Shown: piece by piece, positions 18,863-27,671 of the stretch
Position numbering within the stretch: position 1 is the first letter of the stretch
How the letters are laid out: each line of letters opens with the position of its first letter
Origin: Enterococcus rotai
Lineage (GTDB): Bacteria; Bacillota; Bacilli; Lactobacillales; Enterococcaceae
Length of the DNA stretch: 64,000 nt
Assembly: GCF_001465345.1 (NCBI RefSeq)
Contig: NZ_CP013655.1
Coordinates: 3,559,513 to 3,623,512, forward strand
Reading direction: 5' to 3'
Position numbers and translations under genes: made by a program
The notes under the pieces: model-generated
What the model saw: only the letters and a program-made list of their open reading frames with translations
The model's database searches: none
What the model was told of the DNA's origin: nothing

Positions 18863-19621
18863 ATGGAATACACGATCAAAAAAATTGCCGAATTATCTGG
18901 AATCAGCACGCGAACGTTGCGTTATTATGATGAAATCAACTTATTAAAACCGGCACGTATTAATTCTTCTGGTTACCGTATCTATGGAACAAAAGAAATC
19001 GATAAGCTGCAGCAAATCCTTTTTTATCGTTCGTTGGATATGAAATTAGAAGACATCCAAACGTTACTTGGCACACCAAACTATGATCCCCAACACGCGT
19101 TACAGGACCATTATCAAAAATTATTGGAAAAGCGGCGACAAATGGATCATCTAATCCTGACTGTAGAAAAAACATTACGCTATCAAAAAGGAGAGCTAAT
19201 CATGACCGACAAAGAAAAATTTATTGGCTTTAAACAAGAAAAACTAGAGAAAAATGAAGCAACCTACGGACAAGAAATTCGAGAAAAGTATGGTGAGGAA
19301 ACAGTGGCAGCATCTAATCAAAAGTGGCTAAATCTAAGTGAAGCAGATTTTAATCAAATGGAAACTGCAGAAAAAGAACTGATCGACGCATTAAAAGTTG
19401 TGATGGAGACCAAAGACTATCACTCGCAAGAAGCAGAAACAGTCTTTTTAAAACACAAAGAATGGTTAAGCTATACTTCACCTGCCTATTCAGCTGAAAT
19501 GCACCGAGGCCTTGGCCAAATGTATGTAGCCGATGGACGATTTGCTGCTTACTATAATAATCGGGCCGGCGCCAATGCTGCACAAACCTTAAATGAAATC
19601 ATTCAACAGTTTGCTAACTAG
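18863..19621 (+). CDS. MerR-family regulator with TipAS antibiotic-binding domain
   Basis: 252 residues. Residues 1-70 form the MerR winged helix (IKKIAELSGISTRTLRYYDEINLLKPAR), about 75-110 the dimer coiled coil, and about 115-252 a TipAS-type domain with the usual YGxExxxxSxxKWxxLSExDF-like and AEMHRGLGQMYVADGRFAAYYN motifs. In TipAL this domain binds thiopeptide and other hydrophobic drugs and switches on transcription. The gene has a MerR-type promoter of its own. No efflux or resistance gene lies directly downstream, so its targets are probably elsewhere. Confidence 0.88.
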   Translation: MEYTIKKIAELSGISTRTLRYYDEINLLKPARINSSGYRIYGTKEIDKLQQILFYRSLDMKLEDIQTLLGTPNYDPQHALQDHYQKLLEKRRQMDHLILTVEKTLRYQKGELIMTDKEKFIGFKQEKLEKNEATYGQEIREKYGEETVAASNQKWLNLSEADFNQMETAEKELIDALKVVMETKDYHSQEAETVFLKHKEWLSYTSPAYSAEMHRGLGQMYVADGRFAAYYNNRAGANAAQTLNEIIQQFAN

Positions 19622-19653
19622 ATAGTCATTAACATTACTGAATACTATCTACT

Positions 19654-19750
19654 AAAAAGAACCTTCTACCTAAGTGTACGAACCTTTTGAAGTTAGAATT
19701 TATCATCTAACTTCGAGGATTACGACATCCTTGATAGAAGGTTCTTTTTT
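19654..19750. terminator. large branched bidirectional terminator
   Basis: A5-GAACCTTCTA (19654-19668) pairs perfectly with the complement ending in T6 (19735-19750). Inside lie GAAGTTAGA/TCTAACTTC (19689-19714) and AGGAT/ATCCT (19716-19731). It sits between convergent genes and reaches into the 3' end of the minus-strand gene. Both strands end in U-runs. Confidence 0.75.
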
Positions 19751-20438
19751 AAATAACTGTCCCTTTTGTATCAAGTTCGATTGAACGCAGGATTTCTTGT
19801 ACTTGTTGCTCTAAATCAAGGTCATCCATTTGAGAAGTAGCTGTTATTTCACACATGATCCAGCCATAATTATGACCTGTTTCAAAAAAATAAGTCGTAT
19901 AATTGCTAGAATCTGACTGACCATTTTTACTAGTTTTGGTGGTGATGATATATTCGTTTTTGAACAAATCAGGATGTAACGTTTCGCTCGTTTTTTTATC
20001 GTTTATTTTACCGTCGTCTTCTAGCACTTGACCTACAAATTCTGATAAGCTAGTTGCATTTGACACTTGGCTCATGAGGATCGAAACATAGAGCGTGGGA
20101 CTACTGAAGGCTTTACTTGCCAGTCCTTTTACTTCATCCGCTGATGACAATTCACCTTTTTCTTCATGAAAATGCTTTGGCAACTGAATTTTCAACGTTT
20201 CATTTTCATTGGTGACAGCAAGCTCACTAATCCTTACCTGCGTCTCTTGACCAATATTATCCTCATATTCCCCCTCAACCCTTTTTTCATATAAGGTTCG
20301 ACCGTCGTCTTGTAAGTATGTTTTTGCACCAAAATAAACTAACGTACCTAGTACGGCTAGTAAAATAAGCGTTAAAACAGTGGTCTTGATTCTTCTTCTT
20401 TTACGCTTTGCAATAAAATTAGTATTTTTTAGTATTTC
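19749..20438 (-). CDS. exported membrane-anchored domain with no start codon; -1 frame of the upstream gene
   Basis: This frame codes for a basic stretch (AKRKRRR), one clear transmembrane helix (VLTLILLAVLGTLVYF) and an outside domain of about 170 residues (LPKHFHEEKGELSSADE through VQEILRSIELD). It is plainly protein-coding, yet has no ATG, GTG or TTG ahead of the helix; the first is a TTG at 20195, inside the outer domain. The open frame reaches back to 20513 and overlaps the upstream gene. I infer that it is expressed as a -1 frameshift extension of that gene, or that an indel split one gene in two. Function unknown. Confidence 0.6.
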   Translation of the reverse strand, partial: EILKNTNFIAKRKRRRIKTTVLTLILLAVLGTLVYFGAKTYLQDDGRTLYEKRVEGEYEDNIGQETQVRISELAVTNENETLKIQLPKHFHEEKGELSSADEVKGLASKAFSSPTLYVSILMSQVSNATSLSEFVGQVLEDDGKINDKKTSETLHPDLFKNEYIITTKTSKNGQSDSSNYTTYFFETGHNYGWIMCEITATSQMDDLDLEQQVQEILRSIELDTKGTVI

Positions 20439-20956
20439 TTTTTTATAATTCGCCGAATGTTTGATTTGAGTGATATCATAGTAAAAAATTGTAGTGGCTG
20501 TTCTAGTCCATTTTTATTTATTTCGTCTGTAAAACCGACTAACAAGGTATATTGTCTGATCTTTGACGGAAAATTTCGAGTGTTTTTCTTTTTCAATTTA
20601 ACAAATAACGCTTGATCATCTGAAAAATAATACGCTTGGTCATCTTCTTGGATTTCAATCGAAGCCATTTTATGAAACTCATTTGGTAACTGTTCTTTTA
20701 TTTGCTGGAAATACGCTTCAAATGTTTCAGCTCGCAAATAACGGAACAAATAGACTACAATACCAGCTTCAATTAAAAAGACAGCAATCAGCAACCATCT
20801 AACGATTGATTCAGTGGCTCCAATTCCAATAGCGGTTCCCAACATGACCGCCAGCAGAATCAATAGATATTTTTGATAGGTCTTTAGATACAATTGTCGG
20901 ATACCTGATTGATAATACTCTAAATCGTGTTCGATGTTTTCTTTATTTTCTTTCAT
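20429..20956 (-). CDS. two-helix membrane protein of unknown function, upstream part of possible fusion
   Basis: 175 residues: a charged N-terminus, two transmembrane helices (about residues 30-48 and 52-70), then about 100 cytoplasmic residues ending IRRIIKKKY. I do not recognise the family. The last codons contain the heptamer A-AAA-AAG in the correct register for -1 slippage, two codons before the TAA stop. A frameshift there would join 173 residues to 229 more that carry a third helix and an exported domain. Positive-inside charges agree with such a topology. Confidence 0.75.
   Translation of the reverse strand: MKENKENIEHDLEYYQSGIRQLYLKTYQKYLLILLAVMLGTAIGIGATESIVRWLLIAVFLIEAGIVVYLFRYLRAETFEAYFQQIKEQLPNEFHKMASIEIQEDDQAYYFSDDQALFVKLKKKNTRNFPSKIRQYTLLVGFTDEINKNGLEQPLQFFTMISLKSNIRRIIKKKY
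20438..20444 (-). other. candidate -1 ribosomal frameshift heptamer
   Basis: A AAA AAG on the minus strand, read ATA AAA AAG AAA TAC TAA in the zero frame. Slipping back one base gives AAA AAA GAA ATA and enters the long downstream frame. The same heptamer drives dnaX frameshifting in E. coli. A stem AAGCGT/ACGCTT lies about 28 bases further on, rather far for a stimulator. Confidence 0.5.
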
Positions 20957-21066
20957 TTATACTCCCCCAAAACGATAAAATAATTCTTTTACGTCAATGA
21001 CCACGTATTTGTATGCCTATTCCAAAGTTCTACTAACTATTGAATTTTTTTTGATATGAAACTGCC

Positions 21067-21918
21067 TTATTCAATAATTTCTTCAAATATAAATTGTCCA
21101 ACACCGCCGTCTAAACAGTCTCCAATAATTTTTTGACACTTTTCTTTGACGATTGGTTTTGCATTGCCCACTGCAACTGGAACATCGACAACGTCTAACA
21201 TAGCTAAATCATTTTCACCATCGCCAATACCATAACTACGAGCTCCTGGATATTTTTTCATAAACTCATTGATCGCATTGCCCTTGCTACTTTTTGGATC
21301 AACGATTTCCAGACACTGAATAAATGAAGAGAAAACTTCTGCGCTATCACTACTTAACACGTCACGTAAAAGTTCGTGTTCTTGATCACTGGCTTCCATC
21401 AATTCAATTTTCATCACTTTTAATTCAGGATGTTCAGTCAGATAACGGTATGGATCGTCAACGTGCTGACACTGCTCTTTGAAAAAACTTTCTTTGAAGT
21501 CCATGATTTGTTTTCCCATAGCGCCCATTGGTTCAAGTTTTTTTCTTAAATCCAAAATATTTGTCTCGTATTTTTCAACTGCTTTTAAAATGATTCCTTC
21601 ATTCGTATGAATGTGATAAAAAATATTGCGCTCCTCTAAAATAGCCATCGTTCTTTCACACTCAGCCATTGATAAACAGTGATTATACTGCACTGGTTCG
21701 CCAACTAATTTATAACCGCCACCATTGCTAAAAATAACATCACATTCACTATCTAACTGATCCATCAATTCAGTCAACTGTGCATACCCTCGTCCACTGA
21801 TAAACACAAAATGATCCCCTTGCTTTTGCAGGGCATAAATTGCATCGTAATTGACTTGAGGTACCTCGCCACCAAGGTCTTGAAATGTTCCATCTATATC
21901 ACAAAATACTACATTCAT
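21067..21918 (-). CDS. Cof-type HAD-superfamily phosphatase
   Basis: 283 residues with HAD motif I (FCDIDGTFQD, nucleophile Asp in the first DxD), motif II (VFISGRG), the lysine region and motif IV (SYGIGDGENDLAMLDVVDVPVAVGNA). The C2-type cap between residues 80 and 190 places it in the Cof/YkrA/YidA group, which removes phosphate from sugar phosphates, flavin precursors or other small phosphoesters. Substrate is not predictable from sequence. It stands alone, with ATG start. Confidence 0.88.
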   Translation of the reverse strand: MNVVFCDIDGTFQDLGGEVPQVNYDAIYALQKQGDHFVFISGRGYAQLTELMDQLDSECDVIFSNGGGYKLVGEPVQYNHCLSMAECERTMAILEERNIFYHIHTNEGIILKAVEKYETNILDLRKKLEPMGAMGKQIMDFKESFFKEQCQHVDDPYRYLTEHPELKVMKIELMEASDQEHELLRDVLSSDSAEVFSSFIQCLEIVDPKSSKGNAINEFMKKYPGARSYGIGDGENDLAMLDVVDVPVAVGNAKPIVKEKCQKIIGDCLDGGVGQFIFEEIIE

Positions 21919-22091
21919 TGGTTGTTAAACTCCTTTTTAGCTTTAATGTCGTTCTATTATTATGTTGAACCTTTCACTTCCCCTATTAAACAATTGGTGT
22001 CATCGGAAAAATTCAATTCGTACATTTGAGTATAGCATAATAAACTTCCCGATGTTACTGCTCCTATTCAATTTTTCTAGCAAATATAAAC

Positions 22092-22134
22092 AAAAAATGA
22101 TTGGAGTATAACTCTTAGAGTTATAACCCAATCA
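22092..22134 (-). terminator. terminator of the surface/glycan operon
   Basis: On the minus strand TGATTGG-GT-TATAACTC, loop, GAGTTATA-CT-CCAATCA runs into T6. The stop codon of the acyltransferase gene lies inside the stem. It is the first clear terminator for transcripts coming from 40 kb. Confidence 0.8.
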
Positions 22135-23191
22135 GCTGATGCAACTTTTCTCCAATTTTATCTGTTAGATTTGAAACTCGTAATAATTGAAATAACAGTG
22201 ATCGAATAAAATCAATCAAAAGACAACTCAAATAGATCAAGCTTGCGGATATCAACACTTGAATCAACGCCACAATGATCGGCTCATTTGCTAAAAAAAT
22301 AAAACGATCTTTTAAAACAAAATAAAAAATGATTGGATGCGTATGAATAAGATAAACAGCAAAAGAATAAGGTACGACTTTTTCAATCATAAAAGAACTC
22401 TGTTTATTTTTGATTGGCGCTTTTAAAAATAAAATAAACAATAAAATCGAACTTGCTAAAATAAGCGGCGACACATAATGGATAAACCAAACAGTATCTC
22501 TGGATTCTTCCAAACTTCCTACCATTGTTTTAATCGCAATCAGTCCTAGCGACACACTATTTACGCCTAAATAATAGTAAACGATTTTCGTCTTATCAAT
22601 AGCGTCAATATCCACATGTAAACGAATAAATGCACCAATAAAATACATAAAAATCAACCAAATCATACTATAGCCTTCAGCCAAATTAAACGGATCCGCT
22701 TTAAATAAAATAGATGCTGAACCTAATAACACGATGACGGATACACCGTAAAGCATTTCTTTTTTTGTAAGTTTACCTATGGCTTTATTTAGTAACGGCA
22801 TGAACAAAAATAAACCAGCATATGCCGAGAAAAACCAATAACTTTTTTTAAATAAAGGAAATAATGAATCAGTATACAGCGATAGTGGAACAATCTCGCC
22901 TAAAATACAATAAGCAACGAGACTTAACGTAACCGAATAAAAAAGCACTTCAACCCACAACTGAATAAATCGTCCAATTCGCCACTTTCCTTTACTCATA
23001 AAGTAACCCGTTACTAAAGCAAAACAGTTTACAGCGACAAAGCATATAATTTCTATTGCCCAAAAAAGATAATAATTGAAACTACCAATCTGTACATTAT
23101 TCAAAATTCCACCATTTCCTAAAATATGTAGGATCAAAATCATAAACATAGATACCATTCGTAATAATTCAATACCCAAATGCCTTTTCAC
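22121..23191 (-). CDS. acyltransferase family 3 membrane protein
   Basis: 356 residues with about ten transmembrane helices. It starts GIELLRMVSMFMILILHILGNGG, which carries the family motif of an arginine and a catalytic histidine in the first helix. Members O-acetylate or otherwise acylate extracellular glycans, wall polymers or exopolysaccharides. The start is GTG, sharing one base with the TAG stop of the GT2 gene, so it is translationally coupled. As last gene of the glycan block it probably modifies the polymer made or decorated by its neighbours. Confidence 0.85.
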   Translation of the reverse strand: MKRHLGIELLRMVSMFMILILHILGNGGILNNVQIGSFNYYLFWAIEIICFVAVNCFALVTGYFMSKGKWRIGRFIQLWVEVLFYSVTLSLVAYCILGEIVPLSLYTDSLFPLFKKSYWFFSAYAGLFLFMPLLNKAIGKLTKKEMLYGVSVIVLLGSASILFKADPFNLAEGYSMIWLIFMYFIGAFIRLHVDIDAIDKTKIVYYYLGVNSVSLGLIAIKTMVGSLEESRDTVWFIHYVSPLILASSILLFILFLKAPIKNKQSSFMIEKVVPYSFAVYLIHTHPIIFYFVLKDRFIFLANEPIIVALIQVLISASLIYLSCLLIDFIRSLLFQLLRVSNLTDKIGEKLHQLIGL

Positions 23192-24222
23192 TAATGACGA
23201 TGCTCCTTTCTGATTCTCATCTCTTCTTCTATCAATGAAAAAATAGGGTTTTCCTCTAGCTTTTGTTCACTTAGTTTCGCTGTTTCCGAGCTTTGGGTAT
23301 CATAATACGTATCGATAAAGTACAATGGTCGTTTTTTCGTTTCATTAAACACACGACCTAAATATTCTCCAATAATGCCAAGCGAAATCAATTGAAGGCC
23401 TCCTAGAAATAAAATACCGATCATTAATGAAGGATATCCTGAAACATCCGCTCCTAAAAGAAGTGTTTGAACTAAAACGATCAACATATATATAAATGCA
23501 GCGAATGAAACGATGCCGCCTATAACTGTTGTGATTTTCAATGGCAATGTTGTGTAAGAGGTGACTCCATTCATCGCAAGATTAAACAAAGAAGAAAAAC
23601 GCCATTTTGTTGTTCCTCCCGCTCGTTCATCAGCATCATAATAAAGTTCCTTTTTCTTAAATCCGATCCAGCCATACAATCCTTTAGTATAGCGTTCATA
23701 TTCCCGGATCATTTTTAACGCCTCTACAGCTTTTCGATCTAGCAAACGAAAATCCCCTGCATTCGGATAAATGTTTGTCTTACTCGCTTTTTGTAAAATT
23801 TTATAGTAACAAGCAGACGTCCATTTTTTAAAAAAATGTTCCCCTTTTCGTTCTTTTCTGACCGCATATACATCTTCGTAGCCTTTTTCCCACCAGATAA
23901 TCATTTCTTTAATTAATTCTGGTGGCTGTTGTAAATCAGAATCGATCACAACCACTGCGTCTCCTTTAGCGTGATCAAAACCTGCTAACATCGCAATTTC
24001 TTTCCCATAGTTTCTTGAAAGTTCAAGTAGGGTAACTCTATCATCCTTTTTTCTTAACCCCAATACAATTGCTAAACTTTGATCATTACTGCCATCATTT
24101 ACAAAGAGGAAATCAAAACGATACGTAGAACAATCATCCGCTAATAAAATGAGTCGTTCGTACAGTTTTTCTAAAACAGATTCTTCATTCAAAAATGGAA
24201 TGATCACAGTAATTCGCTTCAT
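23191..24222 (-). CDS. GT2 polyprenyl-phosphate glycosyltransferase, GtrB/CsbB-like
   Basis: 343 residues. Residues 1-220 form the GT-A fold with IPFLNEE, the nucleotide-binding VNDGSNDQS, DSDLQQPPELI (DxD-type) and AGDFRLLDRKAVEAL; two transmembrane helices follow (about 230-250 and 265-285). This is the GtrB/CsbB/DPM1-like layout, enzymes that charge undecaprenyl phosphate with a sugar on the cytoplasmic face. The lipid-linked sugar is then flipped (GtrA type) and used by a GT-C enzyme outside. Both partner types are encoded in the window. The sugar cannot be told from sequence. Confidence 0.9.
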   Translation of the reverse strand: MKRITVIIPFLNEESVLEKLYERLILLADDCSTYRFDFLFVNDGSNDQSLAIVLGLRKKDDRVTLLELSRNYGKEIAMLAGFDHAKGDAVVVIDSDLQQPPELIKEMIIWWEKGYEDVYAVRKERKGEHFFKKWTSACYYKILQKASKTNIYPNAGDFRLLDRKAVEALKMIREYERYTKGLYGWIGFKKKELYYDADERAGGTTKWRFSSLFNLAMNGVTSYTTLPLKITTVIGGIVSFAAFIYMLIVLVQTLLLGADVSGYPSLMIGILFLGGLQLISLGIIGEYLGRVFNETKKRPLYFIDTYYDTQSSETAKLSEQKLEENPIFSLIEEEMRIRKEHRH

Positions 24223-24246
24223 TTAGATTTCCTCCTAACTTGTTAA

Positions 24247-25926
24247 CTATTCTTTATAAAAAAGGATGAAATCAGCATTTTCATTCACTGAAAAATCCTT
24301 TAAAAATGTTTTTTTCGATAAATCAGTTCCTTTGTGATACAGATAACCAACGCTTGTTTCATCCTTTTTTGTAGCCTCATTTTCATCTAAAAAAATATAC
24401 TTTCCATAATAACGATAGGTCAGATTACTATTTTTATCATATGGCGTATCACGGCTAGCCTGATAACTCTCTGGTGAGATAGGATCATAAAAACGGATGA
24501 AGATAAAGGTTAAGTCTTGCAACTGTTTCAAGCTAGTTCGCTCAACATATATTTTTTCTAATTTTTTTTCATTTCCAACCCTAAGTATCTCTGCTAATGT
24601 GATTGGTGCCATATATTTGCTGTCTTGCTGTTCTTCTTTATAGACAACATTATAGGTGTAAACATAGGAAACAAATAATACTGAGAAAAAGACAAATGTA
24701 CTTCTGAAAACTGCTTTATTTCCCAATGCCCCTAAACTAGCAAGTCCATAACCCATCATAATAATTAAAGGAAACATAATGACATTCCAATGATGGACAA
24801 CAGGAACGATAATCAGCAATAAAGGAATGCTACATACAAACCAGCCCATCGTTAATTGACTCAACGGACTTTTCTCCTGCCGCATGTGAATCCAACCTAA
24901 ACTAGCCAACAGTAACCCAGCCAAGTTGTACATAAAACCAAACCCATGTATTGAACTAAAAATCAAGCCATCTCTACCACTTAAAAGAAAACCAAAAATT
25001 CTTTGAAGATTGCCTAAAAATGCGCTCCAGATATCTTTTTGAAATAAAATGGTTTGCCCTTCACTCTGACTACCGATCATTTTTGCAAATGTTATACCGA
25101 AAATAGTAAGGGTTTCATGCCGCACATACTGGACATATGCAAAAATCATGACAGGGATGATTGTAACAATTAAAACGGCTATTAATAGCACCACTTGTCG
25201 TCTATTTAATAGATTATTTTTCAAGAAATAACCTAAAAGAAAAAGTAAAAATAAAGGTAAGAAAAACCACGTTGCTAAATAGGCATATGAAGTTAATCCA
25301 ATCAACCAAATCCCTACACTATAAAAAAGCATCTGCTTGTTTTCTACTTCTTTCATACCAACCAAGACTAGACAAACAGCAATTAATAATAAATGCGGCG
25401 CTACATTTGCATCCAAACCAAACCGACTGATCAACATATGCCATGGACTAATGATCAGCATAAAGAAAATCGATCCAGTTAACGTTTCTGGTAGCTTCAG
25501 TTTTAATAGGGTCCATAATACTGTCAAAATCGTAAAGGAAGAAAGGCAAGCCATTGCTAAACGAGTACTAACAAGAGATAATCCTAATAGCTTTACAAAT
25601 GGTAAAGATAAATAAGTATAAAATGCTGATGGTCCTGTCCCGTACCCCATCAAGTAAATTGGCCACGAATTCAAGGCGCTATCTGTCCCATAATTTGCTA
25701 AAGCCCAAGTGTCATATCCTGACATCGCTTCATCGATTTGGAGACCAGGCAATTGATTGATATTAACAAAACGGGTAATGACTCCTATAACGAATAAAAA
25801 GAAAAGAATTTGTAAAAACTGCTTGTTCTTTTTATACTGTTCCCCTTGTATCCATACGCGCCGAAGAAAATCAGCTCCAACTCCAATAAAGCCTATCATA
25901 ACTGAATATAATACAATGACCGCCAT
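24247..25926 (-). CDS. GT-C-type membrane glycosyltransferase, PMT/ArnT-like
   Basis: 559 residues with about 11 helices. After the second helix comes NQLPGLQIDEAMSGYDTWALANYG, with the acidic residue pair in the first outer loop typical of GT39-like enzymes (PMT, ArnT) that use lipid-linked sugars. The C-terminal 130 residues form an outer domain. Together with the GT2 24 bp downstream it probably transfers a sugar from a polyprenyl carrier to an extracellular acceptor. The acceptor is unknown; wall glycopolymer or surface protein are both possible. Confidence 0.75.
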   Translation of the reverse strand: MAVIVLYSVMIGFIGVGADFLRRVWIQGEQYKKNKQFLQILFFLFVIGVITRFVNINQLPGLQIDEAMSGYDTWALANYGTDSALNSWPIYLMGYGTGPSAFYTYLSLPFVKLLGLSLVSTRLAMACLSSFTILTVLWTLLKLKLPETLTGSIFFMLIISPWHMLISRFGLDANVAPHLLLIAVCLVLVGMKEVENKQMLFYSVGIWLIGLTSYAYLATWFFLPLFLLFLLGYFLKNNLLNRRQVVLLIAVLIVTIIPVMIFAYVQYVRHETLTIFGITFAKMIGSQSEGQTILFQKDIWSAFLGNLQRIFGFLLSGRDGLIFSSIHGFGFMYNLAGLLLASLGWIHMRQEKSPLSQLTMGWFVCSIPLLLIIVPVVHHWNVIMFPLIIMMGYGLASLGALGNKAVFRSTFVFFSVLFVSYVYTYNVVYKEEQQDSKYMAPITLAEILRVGNEKKLEKIYVERTSLKQLQDLTFIFIRFYDPISPESYQASRDTPYDKNSNLTYRYYGKYIFLDENEATKKDETSVGYLYHKGTDLSKKTFLKDFSVNENADFILFYKE

Positions 25927-25948
25927 TTAGTTTCTCCCTTTTATTCGT

Positions 25949-26686
25949 TTATTCCGTACGATCCACAATCGCAACTTGAAGGCCTTTCAATTCTTTCTTT
26001 TGACTGAATTCAGCCACTATAGACTGTGTGATTCGTTTTTTTTCTGTCATTTCCTCATCATTACTATAAACTTTTACTCGTTGTGCTGCTGGGCGACTAT
26101 CCAATTCTTGATATGTTTTGCCAAAATTTTCAATTGAACGATCTGCTATCGTTTTAGGCAAATCAATTATTTTAGCCGTTTCTTCTAAAAGAGTATGAAA
26201 TTTTTCTTTGGTAAATGCTTCTTTTTCTCCAACATTCACAATAGAAAAACTCTGAGTTCTTAGTCGAACATCTTTTTCTTCCCGTCTAAACAAATACGTA
26301 AATTCTACTGCAGCAACTGTTTCTAGCTGACTCTCTTTAGAAAATGGATAATAGCCTTGAATTCTTAATTCATCCCCTTCAGCATAAAGAGTATATTCAG
26401 AATCACCAGGTTTCACTCCATCTGTTGCCACTTCTTTTTCCATCAACGCCTCTGCTTGGGCTATCATATCTGGTACTTTTACTTTAAACTTGTCTTTCAA
26501 CAAAGAGAGTCCTTCTTCTTTGCTGATTTTGGGATAATCAAATCGACCAAAAGGCTTTTCTCTAGTATCGTGCCAAAGAAGTTGTTCATGTTCGATCGAA
26601 GTTGTCTTTTTATTTGCTGAGCAGGCACTTATTATAAGGATTAAAATCGTTGTTGCACACAAAAATAAAGTACGCTTTTTTTGCAT
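25949..26686 (-). CDS. lipoprotein of unknown function
   Basis: 245 residues with a type II signal peptide: KKRTLFLCATTILILIISAC, lipobox ISAC with the cysteine near residue 22. The mature part is hydrophilic and carries no domain I recognise. The ATG overlaps the stop of the preceding lipoprotein gene by one base (TAATG). Position in the glycan block suggests a helper at the outer membrane face, but there is no direct evidence. Confidence 0.75.
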   Translation of the reverse strand: MQKKRTLFLCATTILILIISACSANKKTTSIEHEQLLWHDTREKPFGRFDYPKISKEEGLSLLKDKFKVKVPDMIAQAEALMEKEVATDGVKPGDSEYTLYAEGDELRIQGYYPFSKESQLETVAAVEFTYLFRREEKDVRLRTQSFSIVNVGEKEAFTKEKFHTLLEETAKIIDLPKTIADRSIENFGKTYQELDSRPAAQRVKVYSNDEEMTEKKRITQSIVAEFSQKKELKGLQVAIVDRTE

Positions 26687-27657
26687 TATTTTCCATCTTC
26701 CTTTCCACTATCTTTTGCAAGCGTTAAATGGACAGGTTCAGCATCTTTAAAGACCTCTTTAGAAGGTGTAAGTACTATATCCTTTGTCTTGTCTTTCAAC
26801 GTATATATGACAACTGCCTCAAGACTTTCCCCACTGGGAATCGTTTGATTTTGTTGTTCTAATAGCTTCGTGATATCCACTACTTGATCGTCTTTTTTAA
26901 CGGTTCCTTCTTGTAACCCTTGATCATTTTGAGTTACTTTAATCAACTCTTGCCATTTCTTTGGTGTGATATCGTCTTGTTTCCCTTTGTTCGTAACCAT
27001 ATACCGAATCGCATAAACTGAGGTATCGTTCTCTCCAGCTAAATCCATTACACCTGTCACTTTTACCTCTAATGTACTTGAATCAAACACAATTTCATCT
27101 TCATCTTCAACAGGACCTTGATCTTCTTTTTCTTTGATGGAGTATGCGGAAGAATCAATGATATCAACACGTTTTTCATGTTGACCATCATCAGCAGAAT
27201 AAAAATCAAATTGAACCAAACCATGTTCTGTCTCAATATAATAGAGATGTAACCAGGTAGAACGTTTCTCAAACGTAGTATTCAGTGTATATTTATAGGC
27301 CTTATACTTGCCAATTTTGGTTTCTTTCATATATATATCTTTCGCTTTATAGTTATATAGCTTTGCCAGTTCTTTACGCGTTCGTTCACCAAAATCAGCT
27401 AAATCAACATTCTCTTTACGAGAAGCTAAAACAAATAAAGATGAATTACTCTTTTTGTCTTTCGCTCCAAAAACTGCTGACTTATTATAAGTTGCTTTAT
27501 AATCTTTGGTAACTTCCCAAGTACTCGGTAATTGAAATTGATATTGAATTCCCTCTGCTTCAAAGGATTGTTTTTTATCCGATAATGTTGCCGAACAACC
27601 ACTGATGATGAATAAACTAAAAACGAAAATCGGGAAATACCTTATTATTTTTTTCAT
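26686..27657 (-). CDS. lipoprotein, possibly with a DUF5067-like C-terminal domain
   Basis: 323 residues from the ATG at 27657, which has AGGAG at 8 bases; in-frame codons further up lack a ribosome site and a signal peptide. The signal ends with ISGC (lipobox). The N-terminal half (EGIQYQFQLPSTWEVTKDY) looks like a PsbP/lipoprotein beta domain. The second half, with a beta-rich VTGVMDLAGENDTSVYAIRYMVTNKGKQ segment, resembles the Ig-like DUF5067/DUF4352 domain. It lies 14 bp after the YfhO-like gene and overlaps the next lipoprotein, so a joint surface role is likely. Confidence 0.75.
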   Translation of the reverse strand: MKKIIRYFPIFVFSLFIISGCSATLSDKKQSFEAEGIQYQFQLPSTWEVTKDYKATYNKSAVFGAKDKKSNSSLFVLASRKENVDLADFGERTRKELAKLYNYKAKDIYMKETKIGKYKAYKYTLNTTFEKRSTWLHLYYIETEHGLVQFDFYSADDGQHEKRVDIIDSSAYSIKEKEDQGPVEDEDEIVFDSSTLEVKVTGVMDLAGENDTSVYAIRYMVTNKGKQDDITPKKWQELIKVTQNDQGLQEGTVKKDDQVVDITKLLEQQNQTIPSGESLEAVVIYTLKDKTKDIVLTPSKEVFKDAEPVHLTLAKDSGKEDGK

Positions 27658-27671
27658 GCCTCTTACTCCTT

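Noticed and set aside
19749..20195. Independent gene starting at the TTG at 20195
   Set aside because: That start would discard a clear basic-plus-transmembrane segment encoded in the same frame just upstream, and I see no ribosome site for it.
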